Shown here: piece after piece, positions 17,241-26,559 of the stretch | Numbering within the stretch: the first letter of the stretch is position 1 | How the letters are laid out: each line of letters begins with the position of its first letter | Source of the DNA: Aeromonas sp. RU39B | GTDB lineage: Bacteria > Pseudomonadota > Gammaproteobacteria > Enterobacterales > Aeromonadaceae | DNA length: 64,000 bases | NCBI RefSeq assembly: GCF_900156095.1 | Contig: NZ_FTMJ01000002.1 | Coordinates: 372,001 to 436,000, forward strand | Reading direction: 5' to 3' | Translations under genes and position numbers: made by a program | Notes under the pieces: generated by a model | Databases searched by the model: none | What the model saw: only the letters and a program-made list of their open reading frames with translations | What the model was told of the DNA's origin: nothing

Positions 17241-18188
17241 GTGGAGCACTCAACACTGCGCTGGGGGATTGCCGGCGCTGGCGCCATTGCCCGGCGCTTT
17301 TGTCACGATGTAAACCAGTTTGCTACGGCTGGTCGGGTGGTGGCCATCGCCGCCCGCGATGCAACGCGCGCCGCTGACTTTGCGAGCCAACAAGCGCTGC
17401 CCCACGCCTATGGCAGCTATCTGGCGCTCGCTGAGAGTCCGGAAGTTGACGCTGTCTATGTGGCCACCATTCATCCGGAGCATGCCGCGATTGCCCGCCT
17501 GATGCTCGAACATGGTAAGCATGTGCTGGTGGAAAAACCGGCCGTGCTGCGAGTGGCTGACTGGGATGAGCTAGTGGAGCTGGCCCATCGGCGCGGGGTG
17601 CTGTTGATGGAAGCCATGAAGGTGATGTGCTTTCCTGCCTGGCGCGCACTGTGGGAGCAACTGCCGGCGTTGGCGCCGGTGCGCCGGGTGCGCGCTGCAT
17701 TTGGCTCTTGTGCCGAGCCCGGTGGCAAACTGTTTGACCCGATGCTGGCCGGTGGCGCCGGCTGGGATGTGGGCGTCTACGGGGTGTGGCTCTACGTCGC
17801 GTTATGCCATCGACTCGGGCTGGATTGCCCTGCGCCGCGCAGCGAGCTTAGCCGTGGGCCGAGCGGTGTTGATGAGCAGTGCCGGTTTTACTTTGACGGT
17901 GCGCTTGGCGGCGAGATAGGCGCCTCGATCGTGGCGGAACTCGACAAGGCCGCTCATTTGGAAGGGGATGACTGGCAACTCGAGATAGCCGGCAAGTGGT
18001 GGAACCCGCAGCAGGTGCGCTGGTGGGGAGAAACCGCTGGCGAGATTGCCCGGCCGGTTGAGGGGGGCATGCAGTTTCAGGCCGATCATTTTGCCGCGTG
18101 TGTGGCAGCCGGTTTGCTTGATGCGCCCTGGGTGCCGCAGGCGTTGAGCCGTCAGGTGATCGGCATATTGGAATCCGCGCTGACCTGA
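17241..18188 (+). CDS. Gfo/Idh/MocA-family NAD(P)-dependent oxidoreductase
   Basis: A 315-residue two-domain dehydrogenase. The nucleotide-binding fold begins at WGIAGAGAIARRF (residues about 7-19), and the family motif GKHVLVEKPAVL is present near residues 92-103 with the catalytic-site Lys. The C-terminal half is the substrate-binding sheet domain. The family oxidises or reduces sugars, inositols and dihydrodiols; the substrate here cannot be named. The start is GTG behind AGGGAGAG. Its 3' end overlaps the convergent LysR gene by 37 bp, so the pair may not be jointly regulated. Confidence 0.88.
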   Translation: MEHSTLRWGIAGAGAIARRFCHDVNQFATAGRVVAIAARDATRAADFASQQALPHAYGSYLALAESPEVDAVYVATIHPEHAAIARLMLEHGKHVLVEKPAVLRVADWDELVELAHRRGVLLMEAMKVMCFPAWRALWEQLPALAPVRRVRAAFGSCAEPGGKLFDPMLAGGAGWDVGVYGVWLYVALCHRLGLDCPAPRSELSRGPSGVDEQCRFYFDGALGGEIGASIVAELDKAAHLEGDDWQLEIAGKWWNPQQVRWWGETAGEIARPVEGGMQFQADHFAACVAAGLLDAPWVPQALSRQVIGILESALT

Positions 18189-19054
18189 TCGCGACAAAAG
18201 GTGAGAAAGTGGCGCATCGGCGCTGACAGGTATTTTTGCCGGTGCCAGACCAGCAGCAGGCGCCGCTCCAGCGTGGTGGCCAAATCGAGCCGCACCAACC
18301 GTTTTTGGGCCAACCGCTCACGGGCGGCCCACTCTGAAACCAACCCCAATCCGAGTGCGCATTCGACCGCACTCATCACGGATTCGAGGGTATTGAGCTC
18401 GAGGATGGGGCCAATACGGCCGAGTTGTGGCCGGATACGCTGATCAAACTGTTCACGGCTGCCCGATTGTGGCTCGCGCAGCACCCAGCGTTCGCCAGCC
18501 AGTGCGGCCACCCGCAGATCAGGCAGGCCACAGAGCTGATGATCAGGGTGCGCCACCACCACCATCTCATCACTGAGCCAGGGCTCGCTGACCAGCTCGG
18601 AGAGGTGACACTCCCCCTCAATCAGCGCCAGATCCAGCTCAAAGCGAGCCAACCTGTCGCACAGCTGGTGGCTGTTGCTGATGGTCACCTCCAGACGCTC
18701 GCCAGGCATACCAAAACGGGCCAATAAAGTGGGCAGCAGGTAGTTGCCGATGGTCTGGCTGGCGCCAAGGCGCAGGCGGCCGCGCTCCATGCCGTGCTCG
18801 GCAAAGAGTCCCTCGATATCATCCAGACGTGACAATAGCTCTTCGGCAAGCGGTTGTAGTAGCCGCCCTTCGCTATTGAGCAAAAGCCTGGGGTGAATAC
18901 GGTCAAACAGCGGCGTCGCCAGCTGGCGTTCGAGTTCCTGCAGCGCTTGTGACAGGGCGCCGCGGCTTAAAAACAGTGCTTGCGCGGCATCGCCCAAATT
19001 GCCGTGGCGAGCCACTGCAGAGAAGACCTTGAGTTGCTTGAGGGTGATGTTCAT
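18152..19054 (-). CDS. LysR-family transcriptional regulator
   Basis: A 300-residue regulator with an N-terminal helix-turn-helix (VFSAVARHGNLGDAAQALF and the following recognition helix) and a C-terminal effector-binding domain. It is divergent from the TDT transporter at 19159 across a 104-bp AT-rich gap, the usual layout for a LysR protein controlling its neighbour. Its last 37 bp overlap the convergent oxidoreductase gene. The inducer is unknown. Confidence 0.92.
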   Translation of the reverse strand: MNITLKQLKVFSAVARHGNLGDAAQALFLSRGALSQALQELERQLATPLFDRIHPRLLLNSEGRLLQPLAEELLSRLDDIEGLFAEHGMERGRLRLGASQTIGNYLLPTLLARFGMPGERLEVTISNSHQLCDRLARFELDLALIEGECHLSELVSEPWLSDEMVVVAHPDHQLCGLPDLRVAALAGERWVLREPQSGSREQFDQRIRPQLGRIGPILELNTLESVMSAVECALGLGLVSEWAARERLAQKRLVRLDLATTLERRLLLVWHRQKYLSAPMRHFLTFCRDQVSADSNMPIT

Positions 19055-19158
19055 ATAGCTTTTCTATACGATACCTTTAAATCATTTAGATATGATAAAC
19101 AAGCGAGTGCTCGTAATCTAGCCACCATTGCAACTCCCCGTGACTCAAGGAGAACACC

Positions 19159-20124
19159 ATGATGGCACTCACTCGTCAGCAGCTGGCCGCCGCACCGACC
19201 CCGATGGCCGGGTTGGCACTGGGCATCGCCAGTCTGGGCTGGAGCTGCGAGAACCTCGGTGGTTTGAATGGTTGGGCACAGCTGTCAGGGGCTGGGATGG
19301 GCGCCATGTTGCTGCTGATCCTGAGCGCCAAGTTTCTCTTGTATCCCAAGCTGCTGTGGCAAGACCTTGCCCATCCGGTGGTAGGCAGCGTGGTGCCGAC
19401 CTTTGCCATGGCCACCATGGTGGTGGCGCGGGCGCTGGTGCCCTGGCTGCCACAGACTGCCGAAATAGTGTGGTTGGCGGCGGTGGTGCTACATCTACTG
19501 TTTCTCACGGCCTTTTGTGTGCACCGTGCCCGTGTTTTTGAGCTGCACCACATGGTGCCGAGCTGGTTTGTGCCGCCGGTCGGGATCATCGTGGCCGCAG
19601 TGGCCTGCCCTAATGCCCAGATGCAACCGCTGGCCCAAGCACTGCTCTGGTTTGGCATGGTCTGTTATGCGTTGATGCTGCCGTTGATGCTGTATCGCCT
19701 CATCTTCAGCCATGAAGTACCGGATGCGGCCAAACCGACCATCGCGATTCTGGCCGCGCCTGCCAGCCTCTCTCTGGCCGGTTACCTGACGGTTATCGAC
19801 TCGCCGTCGCCGGTGCTGGTGGCATTGCTGTTTGGCATTGCGGTGCTGATGACCGGGATTATCTGGCTGGCGTTTTTCAAGCTGCTGCGCCTGCCATTTT
19901 CACCGGGCTATGCGGCCTTTACGTTCCCGATGGTGATTGGAGCTACCGCGCTGTTTAAGCTGTCGCATCTGATGGCAACAACGGGGTTGCCGATGAACTA
20001 TGTGGCGCAGGTGCACGCGCTGGCCACTGTCGAGTTGATGGTTGCGGTACTGATTGTGGGGTATGTGGCGCTGCGTTATCTGCTCTTCTTTTTGCCGCGG
20101 CATGATCGCCTGCAACTGGCGTAA
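19159..20124 (+). CDS. TDT-family transporter (TehA/SLAC1 fold)
   Basis: A 321-residue membrane protein with ten predicted hydrophobic segments, the size of the TehA/SLAC1 fold. The N-terminal TPMAGLALGIASLGW and the central Pro-rich FVPPVGIIVAAVA stretch fit that family. Members export or channel dicarboxylates, sulfite, nitrate or other anions. The start follows AAGGAG. The divergent LysR gene is probably its regulator. Telluride resistance, the origin of the name TehA, should not be assumed. Confidence 0.82.
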   Translation: MMALTRQQLAAAPTPMAGLALGIASLGWSCENLGGLNGWAQLSGAGMGAMLLLILSAKFLLYPKLLWQDLAHPVVGSVVPTFAMATMVVARALVPWLPQTAEIVWLAAVVLHLLFLTAFCVHRARVFELHHMVPSWFVPPVGIIVAAVACPNAQMQPLAQALLWFGMVCYALMLPLMLYRLIFSHEVPDAAKPTIAILAAPASLSLAGYLTVIDSPSPVLVALLFGIAVLMTGIIWLAFFKLLRLPFSPGYAAFTFPMVIGATALFKLSHLMATTGLPMNYVAQVHALATVELMVAVLIVGYVALRYLLFFLPRHDRLQLA

Positions 20125-20140
20125 TCCGTTTGCCACCCAA

Positions 20141-20180
20141 TAAAAACCCAGAGCCCGGATTGATCCGGGCTCTGGGTTTG
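20141..20180. terminator. Bidirectional terminator between the TDT transporter and the ZIP transporter
   Basis: A 14-bp perfect stem (20147-20160 with 20163-20176) has a two-base loop, with TTTG on the plus side and TTTTTA on the minus side. It lies between two convergent genes. Confidence 0.9.
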
Positions 20181-20196
20181 TTGGATTTAAGGAGGA

Positions 20197-21132
20197 TTAA
20201 CCCAAGGCGGTATCGAGAGTCATCATCAGGGCAAAACCGCCCATGAGACCCAGGGTGGCGAAGGTTTGATGGCCGTTGCGGTGGGTTTCCGGAATCACTT
20301 CATGGGAGACCACAAACAGCATGGCGCCAGCAGCCAAGCCCAATCCGATGGGGTAGGCAATCGCCAGCCCGCTGGACAGCCCGACACCCACCAGCGCGCC
20401 AATGGGCTCAAGCAGCCCGCTCAAGATGGCAATCAACACGGCCATAGCCGGGCGATAACCCGCCGCAATAATGGCCAGTGCCACGGCCAGCCCTTCCGGA
20501 ATGTCCTGCAGCGCGATGGCGGTAGTGAGCGGCAGACCAACCCGCATGTCCCCTTGCGAGAAACTCACCCCGATGGCCATCCCCTCCGGCAGATTGTGCA
20601 GGGCAATGGCAAACACAAACAGCCAAACCCGCGAGCAGCTCTCATGGCCCGGGCCGCAGGGGCCGGTCTTGTCGTGCTCGTGCGGCGTGAATTGATCAAG
20701 CCCGAGCATCAGAAGTACCCCGAGCAGCATCCCGAGCACCACCACGGTGGCCGCCAGAAAGGGATTGCCGGTGAGGGTTTCGGCCGCTTCCAGCCCGGGC
20801 AGCAGCAGTGAAAAGGCACTGGCGGCCAGCATCATGCCGGCGGCAAAACCGAGCATGGTGTCTTCGACTTTTTGTGAAATGCTGCGCAGTACCAGTGCCG
20901 GCAGGGCGCCAAGGGCCGTGGCGGTAAACCCTGCCAGTCCACCTATCAAGCCATAACGAGCACCATCGGGCAGATCGCCGCTGAGCATGGCCACGATACT
21001 TTGCAGCAGCAACAGCAATACACCGACCAGCGCCACCGCCAGCGCCATCGCGACGCGTGGATGGGCGTTGACGTGTTGGCGCAAGGCAGCCTGCCAGCCA
21101 AGGGGTGGGGAAGTCAGGGTGTGATCGCTCAT
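20197..21132 (-). CDS. ZIP-family divalent metal transporter
   Basis: A 311-residue inner-membrane protein with about eight hydrophobic segments. The metal-site motifs are HNLPEGMAIG and, in the next segment, ALQDIPEGLA, which is the H-N-x-P-E-G / E-G pattern of bacterial ZIP proteins; a His-rich loop (TPHEHDKTGPCGPGHES) lies between segments. The N-terminus is long and polar. ATG 21132 is chosen because GGAG lies seven bases upstream, and the longer in-frame starts lack ribosome sites. It would import zinc or other divalent cations. It is closer to the GufA-type subgroup than to E. coli ZupT, but the metal is not fixed by sequence. Confidence 0.88.
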   Translation of the reverse strand: MSDHTLTSPPLGWQAALRQHVNAHPRVAMALAVALVGVLLLLLQSIVAMLSGDLPDGARYGLIGGLAGFTATALGALPALVLRSISQKVEDTMLGFAAGMMLAASAFSLLLPGLEAAETLTGNPFLAATVVVLGMLLGVLLMLGLDQFTPHEHDKTGPCGPGHESCSRVWLFVFAIALHNLPEGMAIGVSFSQGDMRVGLPLTTAIALQDIPEGLAVALAIIAAGYRPAMAVLIAILSGLLEPIGALVGVGLSSGLAIAYPIGLGLAAGAMLFVVSHEVIPETHRNGHQTFATLGLMGGFALMMTLDTALG

Positions 21133-21238
21133 TAAAGGCTCCATGAGAAACGGGGACCTTCTCATTAGAGCGTGCCGGATGGCCACTGTCTATGACTGAC
21201 TGGCGATTGTGTTAATGCGGGAAGTTGATGAAAAGGCG

Positions 21239-21267
21239 AAAAAAAAGCCGGCCATCAGGCCGGCTTT
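21239..21267 (-). terminator. aroP terminator
   Basis: The 10-bp stem AAAGCCGGCC/GGCCGGCTTT with an ATCA loop is followed on the minus strand by eight Ts, starting 13 bp after the aroP stop. Confidence 0.9.
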
Positions 21268-21279
21268 CATCGGGTGTTA

Positions 21280-22656
21280 TCAGGCGTTGCCAGCCAGCGC
21301 GGTGCGGGCACTCTTCTGCTTGAAGAGATACCCGATACCCAGCACTACCAGCCAGAGCGGGATCAGATCAACCGAGATCTGGATGCCCGGGGTCATGTAC
21401 ATGATCACCAGAATGGCTGCCATGAACGCAAGGCAGAGATAGTTACCAAAGGGATACCAGAGAGCCTTGAACTTGGTATCGACCCCTTCAGCCTGCTTGA
21501 CCTTGCGAAACTTCAGGTGCGCCAGACTGATCATGGCCCAGTTGATCACCAAGGCAGAGACCACCAATGACATCAGCAGGCCAAAGGCTTTACCCGGCAT
21601 CAGGTAGTTGATCAGCACGCACAGCAAGGTGGCGGCAGCCGAGATGGAGATGGCGACCAGCGGCACGCCGCTCTTGTTGGTCTTGAGCAGTGCCTTGGGG
21701 CCGTTACCTTGCTTGGCCAGACCAAACAGCATCCGGCTGTTGCAATAAACGCAGCTGTTGTACACCGACAGGGCGGCGGTAAGGACCACCAGGTTGAGTA
21801 TGTTGGCGACCAGGTTGCTGTCGAGGGCGTGGAAGATCATCACAAACGGGCTCCCGCCTTCGCTCACCTTGCCCCACGGATAGAGCGAGAGCAGCACGGC
21901 CAGGGCACCGATGTAGAAAATCAGGATGCGGTAGATCACTTGGTTGGTGGCGCGCGGAATACTCTTTTCCGGATTATCCGCTTCAGCTGCCGTAATACCG
22001 ACCAGCTCCAGCCCACCAAACGAGAACATGATCACTGCCATGGCCATGACCAGACCATTGATGCCATTGGGGAAGAAACCGCCTTGCGCCCACAGGTTGG
22101 TGACGGAGGCATCCGGGCCACCGTTACCCGAGAACAGCAGCCAGCCACCAAAGGCAATCATGCCCACAATGGCGACGACCTTGATGATGGCAAACCAGAA
22201 CTCCATCTCGCCGAAGGCTTTGACGTTGGTCAGGTTAATGGCGTTGATCAGCACAAAGAAGAAGGCTGCTGACATCCAGGTCGGGATCTCTGGCCACCAG
22301 TACTGTACATAAATGCCGACGGCAGTCAGCTCGGCCATGCTGACCAGCACGTAGAGCACCCAGTAGTTCCAGCCGGAGGCAAAGCCGGCAAAATCGCCCC
22401 AGTACTTGTAGGCAAAGTGGCTGAATGAACCGGCAACCGGCTCTTCCACGACCATCTCACCGAGCTGGCGCATGATGAGAAACGCAATAAAACCACCGAT
22501 GCCGTAACCCAGCAACACGGCCGGACCGGCCATCTTGATGGTGTCGGCAATACCGAGAAACAGGCCGGTACCAATGGCACCGCCCAGGGCAATCAGCTGG
22601 ATGTGGCGGTTTTTCAAGCCACGTTTGAGCTCTGTCCCTTGTTGTGTGAGATCCAT
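21280..22656 (-). CDS. aroP: Aromatic amino acid permease
   Basis: A 458-residue APC-superfamily transporter with about twelve membrane segments. From memory it follows E. coli AroP almost throughout: LKRGLKNRHIQLIALGGAIG at the N-terminus, FGEMEFWFAIIKV in the middle, and NSRMLFGLAKQGN near residue 325. It is expected to bring in Phe, Tyr and Trp by proton symport. ATG 22656 is used; the in-frame TTG at 22665 is unlikely. A TyrR box lies 43-60 bp upstream, which independently supports the aromatic substrate. Related PheP or ProY proteins are the alternatives. Confidence 0.92.
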   Translation of the reverse strand: MDLTQQGTELKRGLKNRHIQLIALGGAIGTGLFLGIADTIKMAGPAVLLGYGIGGFIAFLIMRQLGEMVVEEPVAGSFSHFAYKYWGDFAGFASGWNYWVLYVLVSMAELTAVGIYVQYWWPEIPTWMSAAFFFVLINAINLTNVKAFGEMEFWFAIIKVVAIVGMIAFGGWLLFSGNGGPDASVTNLWAQGGFFPNGINGLVMAMAVIMFSFGGLELVGITAAEADNPEKSIPRATNQVIYRILIFYIGALAVLLSLYPWGKVSEGGSPFVMIFHALDSNLVANILNLVVLTAALSVYNSCVYCNSRMLFGLAKQGNGPKALLKTNKSGVPLVAISISAAATLLCVLINYLMPGKAFGLLMSLVVSALVINWAMISLAHLKFRKVKQAEGVDTKFKALWYPFGNYLCLAFMAAILVIMYMTPGIQISVDLIPLWLVVLGIGYLFKQKSARTALAGNA

Positions 22657-22698
22657 TCTTCTCAATCCCCTGTGCTTATCTGTCAGTTAATGCGGTTG

Positions 22699-22716
22699 TG
22701 TATTGTTATGTTTACA
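22699..22716 (-). promoter_or_regulatory. TyrR box upstream of aroP
   Basis: On the plus strand it reads TGTATTGTTATGTTTACA. The TyrR consensus is TGTAAA-N6-TTTACA, so the right half is perfect and the left has TGTA. It sits 43-60 bp upstream of the aroP ATG, where bound TyrR would block or modulate the promoter. Confidence 0.75.
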
Positions 22717-22834
22717 AGGTGCCGTCTCTATCGTTACGTGGTCTTGCCATGAAACATATCGTGCAACTACCAACTGGCCGAGAATAATGCTAAGGGAGCC
22801 TTTTTGCACCTCTTTTTAGCCATGCAGAGGGTGT

Positions 22835-22857
22835 AACCGGCGATTAAATCGCCGGTT
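22835..22857. other. Stable hairpin downstream of ppsR
   Basis: A perfect 10-bp stem AACCGGCGAT/ATCGCCGGTT with a TAA loop lies 73-95 bp after the ppsR stop. It has no T-run on either strand, so it is a poor terminator; it may stabilise the mRNA 3' end. Nothing else was seen in the 273-bp gap apart from the TyrR box. Confidence 0.5.
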
Positions 22858-22929
22858 GTTGGGGCGCTGTTGCAGTAACGCTGTAGAAGGGTGATTAATG
22901 CACAGTTGTGGTGCGGCAGGGTTGACAGA

Positions 22930-23742
22930 TTAGCGAAGTTGTCTTCTAAGCCCGGTGCGTTCGAGGATCTTGGCGCTGATCTCCTCCACCGAATGGGACG
23001 TGGTATCGAGAAACGGGATCGCCTCCTGACGAAACAGGCGCTCGACCCGTCCTAACTCCAATTCGCACTGGGCAAGGGCGGCATATTGGCTATTGGCTCG
23101 GCGCTGGTTGCGGATGTCGCAGAGCCGGTCGGGCGCGATGGTCAATCCAAACAGCTTGTGGCGGTTGGCCTTGAGCGGCAGAGGGAGGGTGAGATCGTGC
23201 ATATCCTGAGCGATAAAGGGGTAGTTGGCAGCGCGAATTCCAAATTGCAGCGCCAGATAGAGGCTGGTGGGAGTTTTACCGCAGCGCGAGACGCCAATTA
23301 AAATGATGTCCGCTTCATCATATTCCCGCGTCGAGGTGCCATCGTCATTGGAGAGGGCAAAATTGACCGCTTCAATACGCTCGTCATAGAGCGCGGTATT
23401 CTCCATACCGTGAGTACGGTGCGAGCGAGCCTCAGCCTTAATACCGAGTTGCTGCTCAAGCGGAGTGACAAAGGTGTTGAGAAAATCGTGGGCATGGGCG
23501 TTGGCTTGCAATACTTGCTCACGCACCGCCGGGTCGACGATGGTGTGAAACAGGAGCGGGCGAACGCCACTTTGCACGGCGCACTCATCAATACGCAGGC
23601 GAACCTGACGGGCTTTGTCCAGACTCCCCACAAAGGGGATGGTCACCTGCTCGAAAGGGATGGGAAACTGGCTTAACACCGCGTGGCCAAACACCTCGGC
23701 GGTGATGGCGGTGCCGTCGGATACATAGAATACGTACTGCAC
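22930..23742 (-). CDS. ppsR: PEP synthase regulatory protein (bifunctional kinase/pyrophosphorylase)
   Basis: A 270-residue DUF299-family protein. It has the nucleotide loop GVSRCGKTPTSLYLALQFG (near residues 149-167) and the N-terminal YVSDGTAITAEVFGHA. The family inactivates PEP synthase by ADP-dependent Thr phosphorylation and reactivates it by phosphate-dependent pyrophosphorylation. It is divergent from ppsA, the standard arrangement for this pair. The start ATG lies at 23742, behind GGGAGAAC. Confidence 0.93.
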   Translation of the reverse strand: MQYVFYVSDGTAITAEVFGHAVLSQFPIPFEQVTIPFVGSLDKARQVRLRIDECAVQSGVRPLLFHTIVDPAVREQVLQANAHAHDFLNTFVTPLEQQLGIKAEARSHRTHGMENTALYDERIEAVNFALSNDDGTSTREYDEADIILIGVSRCGKTPTSLYLALQFGIRAANYPFIAQDMHDLTLPLPLKANRHKLFGLTIAPDRLCDIRNQRRANSQYAALAQCELELGRVERLFRQEAIPFLDTTSHSVEEISAKILERTGLRRQLR

Positions 23743-23898
23743 GCTTGTTCTCCCGATATGGAGGAATAAATTTAATTTCTCTAGAAACGATCTTTTTTTG
23801 TCAACACAAACTCTGTATCAATGCTGTGATGTTGGCAGCAAATTTCAAAGGTTAATTTATTGTACCGCATTGTAAAATGAGCCTGCCCTGACGCCACC

Positions 23899-23920
23899 CC
23901 CCTTTGCAAGGGGATTTTTT
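23899..23920 (+). terminator. Terminator-like hairpin in the ppsA leader
   Basis: The stem CCCCTT/AAGGGG with a TGC loop is followed by A and six Ts, ending 109 bp before the ppsA start. A possible -10 (TAAAAT) lies just upstream, near 23873. If that promoter is used, the hairpin lies in the untranslated leader and could attenuate. Confidence 0.5.
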
Positions 23921-23931
23921 GATACAGACAG

Positions 23932-23943
23932 GAAAACGTTTTC
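23932..23943 (+). promoter_or_regulatory. LacI/GalR-type palindrome upstream of ppsA
   Basis: GAAAACGTTTTC is a perfect 12-bp palindrome with the central CG typical of LacI-family operators such as Cra and PurR. It is 87-98 bp before the ppsA GTG. Cra control of ppsA is well known in enterics, but the match to the Cra consensus is only moderate. Confidence 0.4.
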
Positions 23944-24029
23944 TTGTTTGTGTGACGCAGGCATTCACCATGTCCCGACCACCTGCCGGCAGGCCGTCTC
24001 ATGGCCCCGGCTTATCTGGAGATAGGCAA

Positions 24030-26402
24030 GTGCAACACTATGTGCTCTGGTATGAACAACTCGGTATGCAAGACGTAGATCGGGTTGGCGGCAAGAATGC
24101 ATCGCTGGGCGAGATGATCAGCCACCTCAAAGGGGCCGGGGTCTGTGTGCCGGGCGGGTTTGCCACCACGGCCTTCGCGTTCAACGAATTTCTCGAGAAA
24201 AGTGGCCTCAATCAGCGCATTCATGCGCTGCTCGACAGCCTTGATGTTGAGGATGTGACCGCGCTGGCTGTGGCAGGAAAAACCATCCGCAACTGGGTCA
24301 TTGATGCGCCATTGCAGCCGGAGCTTGAGCAGGCGATTCGCGCTGCATACAGCCAGCTTTGCGCTCAGGGAGAGGCCTCGTTTGCCGTGCGCTCGTCGGC
24401 CACCGCCGAAGACATGCCGGATGCCTCCTTTGCTGGCCAGCAAGAGACCTTCCTCAACGTGCGCGGCATCGATGCGGTATTGACCGCTATCAAGCATGTG
24501 TTTGCCTCACTGTTTAACGACCGAGCCATCTCTTATCGGGTGCATCAGGGCTACGATCACCGCGGCGTGGCGCTCTCGGCCGGGGTGCAGCGAATGGTGC
24601 GCTCCGATCTGGCTTGCTCGGGCGTGATGTTTACCCTCGATACCGAGTCGGGCTTTGATCAGGTGGTGTTTGTCACCGGCTCCAGTGGCCTCGGTGAGAT
24701 GGTGGTGCAGGGCGCCGTTAACCCGGACGAATTTTACGTACACAAGCCCACCCTCAATGCCGGACGTCCGGCGGTGGTGCGCAAGACCCTCGGCAGCAAA
24801 TTGCAAAAGATGATCTACTCGGCAGAGGCCGGTCACGGTCGTCAGGTGCAGACGGTGGATACCAGCACGGCCGAGCGCCAGCAGTTTTGTCTAAATGATG
24901 ACGACGTGATGGCGCTGGCCCGTCAGGCGCTCATCATTGAGCGCCACTACGGCCGCCCGATGGATATCGAGTGGGCCAAGGACGGGGTCGACGGCCAGCT
25001 TTATATTGTGCAGGCGCGTCCTGAAACCGTTCGTAGCCGTCAGGATGGGGGGCAGGTCGAGCGTTTTTCACTGCATCAATCCGGGCTGGTGGTGGCCGAA
25101 GGGCGCGCCATCGGCCACAAGATTGGTCGTGGCCGGGCACGGGTCATCAACAGCATCAGCCAGATGAACGAAGTGCAGCCGGGTGACGTGCTGGTGACTG
25201 ACATGACCGATCCGGATTGGGAGCCGATCATGAAGCGGGCGGCGGCCATCGTGACCAATCGCGGCGGACGAACCTGCCATGCGGCTATTATCGCTCGCGA
25301 GCTCGGTATTCCCGCCGTGGTGGGGTGCACCGATGCCACCGCCCGGATCCGCGATGGTCAGAGCGTGACGGTCTCTTGCGCGCAAGGTGACACCGGCTAT
25401 GTCTATGACGGGTTGCTCGATTTCGCCGTCTCGGTCGCCGATGTCGGCCAGATGCCTGCGCTGCCGTTCAAGATCATGATGAACGTGGGTAATCCCGACC
25501 GTGCTTTTGGTTTTGCCCGCTTGCCCCATGCCGGGGTCGGACTGGCGCGCCTTGAGTTCATCATCAACCGGATGATCGGGGTGCACCCGCGCGCCGTGCT
25601 GGAATTTGACCAGCAGCCGGATGAGATCAAAGCCACGGTCACTCGCCTGATGGCCGGTTATCCCAACCCGCGCGAGTTTTATGTCGCCAAGCTCTCCGAG
25701 GGGATCGCCACCCTGGCGGCTGCGTTCTGGCCGGAGCGGGTGATCGTGCGGATGTCTGATTTCAAGTCCAACGAGTACGCCAACCTGCTCGGAGGGCGCG
25801 ATTACGAGCCCCATGAAGAGAACCCCATGCTGGGCTTTCGCGGGGCATCGCGTTACATCGACGAGCGTTTTCGGGCCTGCTTTGCGCTCGAGTGCGAGGC
25901 GATCCGCCGGGTGCGCGATCAGATGGGATTGACCAACGTCGAAGTGATGGTCCCGTTTGTGCGTACTGTGGGTGAGATTGAGCAGGTGATCGCCATTTTG
26001 GCCGATAACGGCCTGCGCCGTGGCGAGCGGGGGCTCAAGGTCATCATGATGTGCGAGATCCCCTCCAACGCCCTGCTGGCTGATCAGTTTCTGCAGCATG
26101 TGGATGGTTTCTCGATTGGCTCGAATGACATGACCCAGCTCACCTTGGGGCTCGATAGAGACTCAGGTTTGGTGGCTCATCTGTTCGATGAGCGCAACGA
26201 TGCGGTCAAAGCGCTGCTGGCGATGGCAATCAGCGCGGCGCGAAAAGCCGGAAAATATGTGGGGATCTGTGGCCAGGGGCCGTCGGACCATCCGGATCTG
26301 GCAGCCTGGTTGATGGAGCAGGGGATTGATTCGGTCTCCCTGAATCCTGACAGCGTGGTTGATACCTGGCTCTATCTTGCGGGTAATCGCAGCGCCAACT
26401 AA
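24030..26402 (+). CDS. ppsA: Phosphoenolpyruvate synthase
   Basis: Converts pyruvate and ATP to PEP, AMP and phosphate for gluconeogenesis. At 790 residues it equals the E. coli enzyme. The N-terminal ATP-grasp part begins [20 protein letters not shown]. The phosphorylated His lies in [20 protein letters not shown] near residue 417, and the C-terminal PEP/pyruvate barrel ends with [17 protein letters not shown]. The start is GTG 24030 behind GGAG, as family alignment demands; the longer in-frame ATG at 23904 would add 42 unrelated residues. The divergent ppsR encodes its regulator. Confidence 0.97.
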   Translation: MQHYVLWYEQLGMQDVDRVGGKNASLGEMISHLKGAGVCVPGGFATTAFAFNEFLEKSGLNQRIHALLDSLDVEDVTALAVAGKTIRNWVIDAPLQPELEQAIRAAYSQLCAQGEASFAVRSSATAEDMPDASFAGQQETFLNVRGIDAVLTAIKHVFASLFNDRAISYRVHQGYDHRGVALSAGVQRMVRSDLACSGVMFTLDTESGFDQVVFVTGSSGLGEMVVQGAVNPDEFYVHKPTLNAGRPAVVRKTLGSKLQKMIYSAEAGHGRQVQTVDTSTAERQQFCLNDDDVMALARQALIIERHYGRPMDIEWAKDGVDGQLYIVQARPETVRSRQDGGQVERFSLHQSGLVVAEGRAIGHKIGRGRARVINSISQMNEVQPGDVLVTDMTDPDWEPIMKRAAAIVTNRGGRTCHAAIIARELGIPAVVGCTDATARIRDGQSVTVSCAQGDTGYVYDGLLDFAVSVADVGQMPALPFKIMMNVGNPDRAFGFARLPHAGVGLARLEFIINRMIGVHPRAVLEFDQQPDEIKATVTRLMAGYPNPREFYVAKLSEGIATLAAAFWPERVIVRMSDFKSNEYANLLGGRDYEPHEENPMLGFRGASRYIDERFRACFALECEAIRRVRDQMGLTNVEVMVPFVRTVGEIEQVIAILADNGLRRGERGLKVIMMCEIPSNALLADQFLQHVDGFSIGSNDMTQLTLGLDRDSGLVAHLFDERNDAVKALLAMAISAARKAGKYVGICGQGPSDHPDLAAWLMEQGIDSVSLNPDSVVDTWLYLAGNRSAN

Positions 26403-26427
26403 ATCTCATTGTTGCGCTGGCAAAAAC

Positions 26428-26460
26428 GCGGCTGCCTCTTCCCGAGGTGGCCGCTTTTGT
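26428..26460 (+). terminator. ppsA terminator
   Basis: An imperfect stem (GCGGC-TGCCTC with GAGG-TGGCCGC, loop TTCCC) is followed by TTTTGTT. It begins 26 bp after the ppsA stop. Confidence 0.7.
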
Positions 26461-26559
26461 TAGGCCAGCTTGTTATGGCCCCGAAGGTTATGGTACGGAT
26501 GGTGCTATGGCGATGTATCACAGCGGTTGATGCGCACGACGTTCAGACAAGGAGAGCCC

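Noticed and set aside
22835-22857. Terminator for ppsR
   Set aside because: The hairpin is stable but lacks a T-run on either strand, so it is listed only as a structural element.
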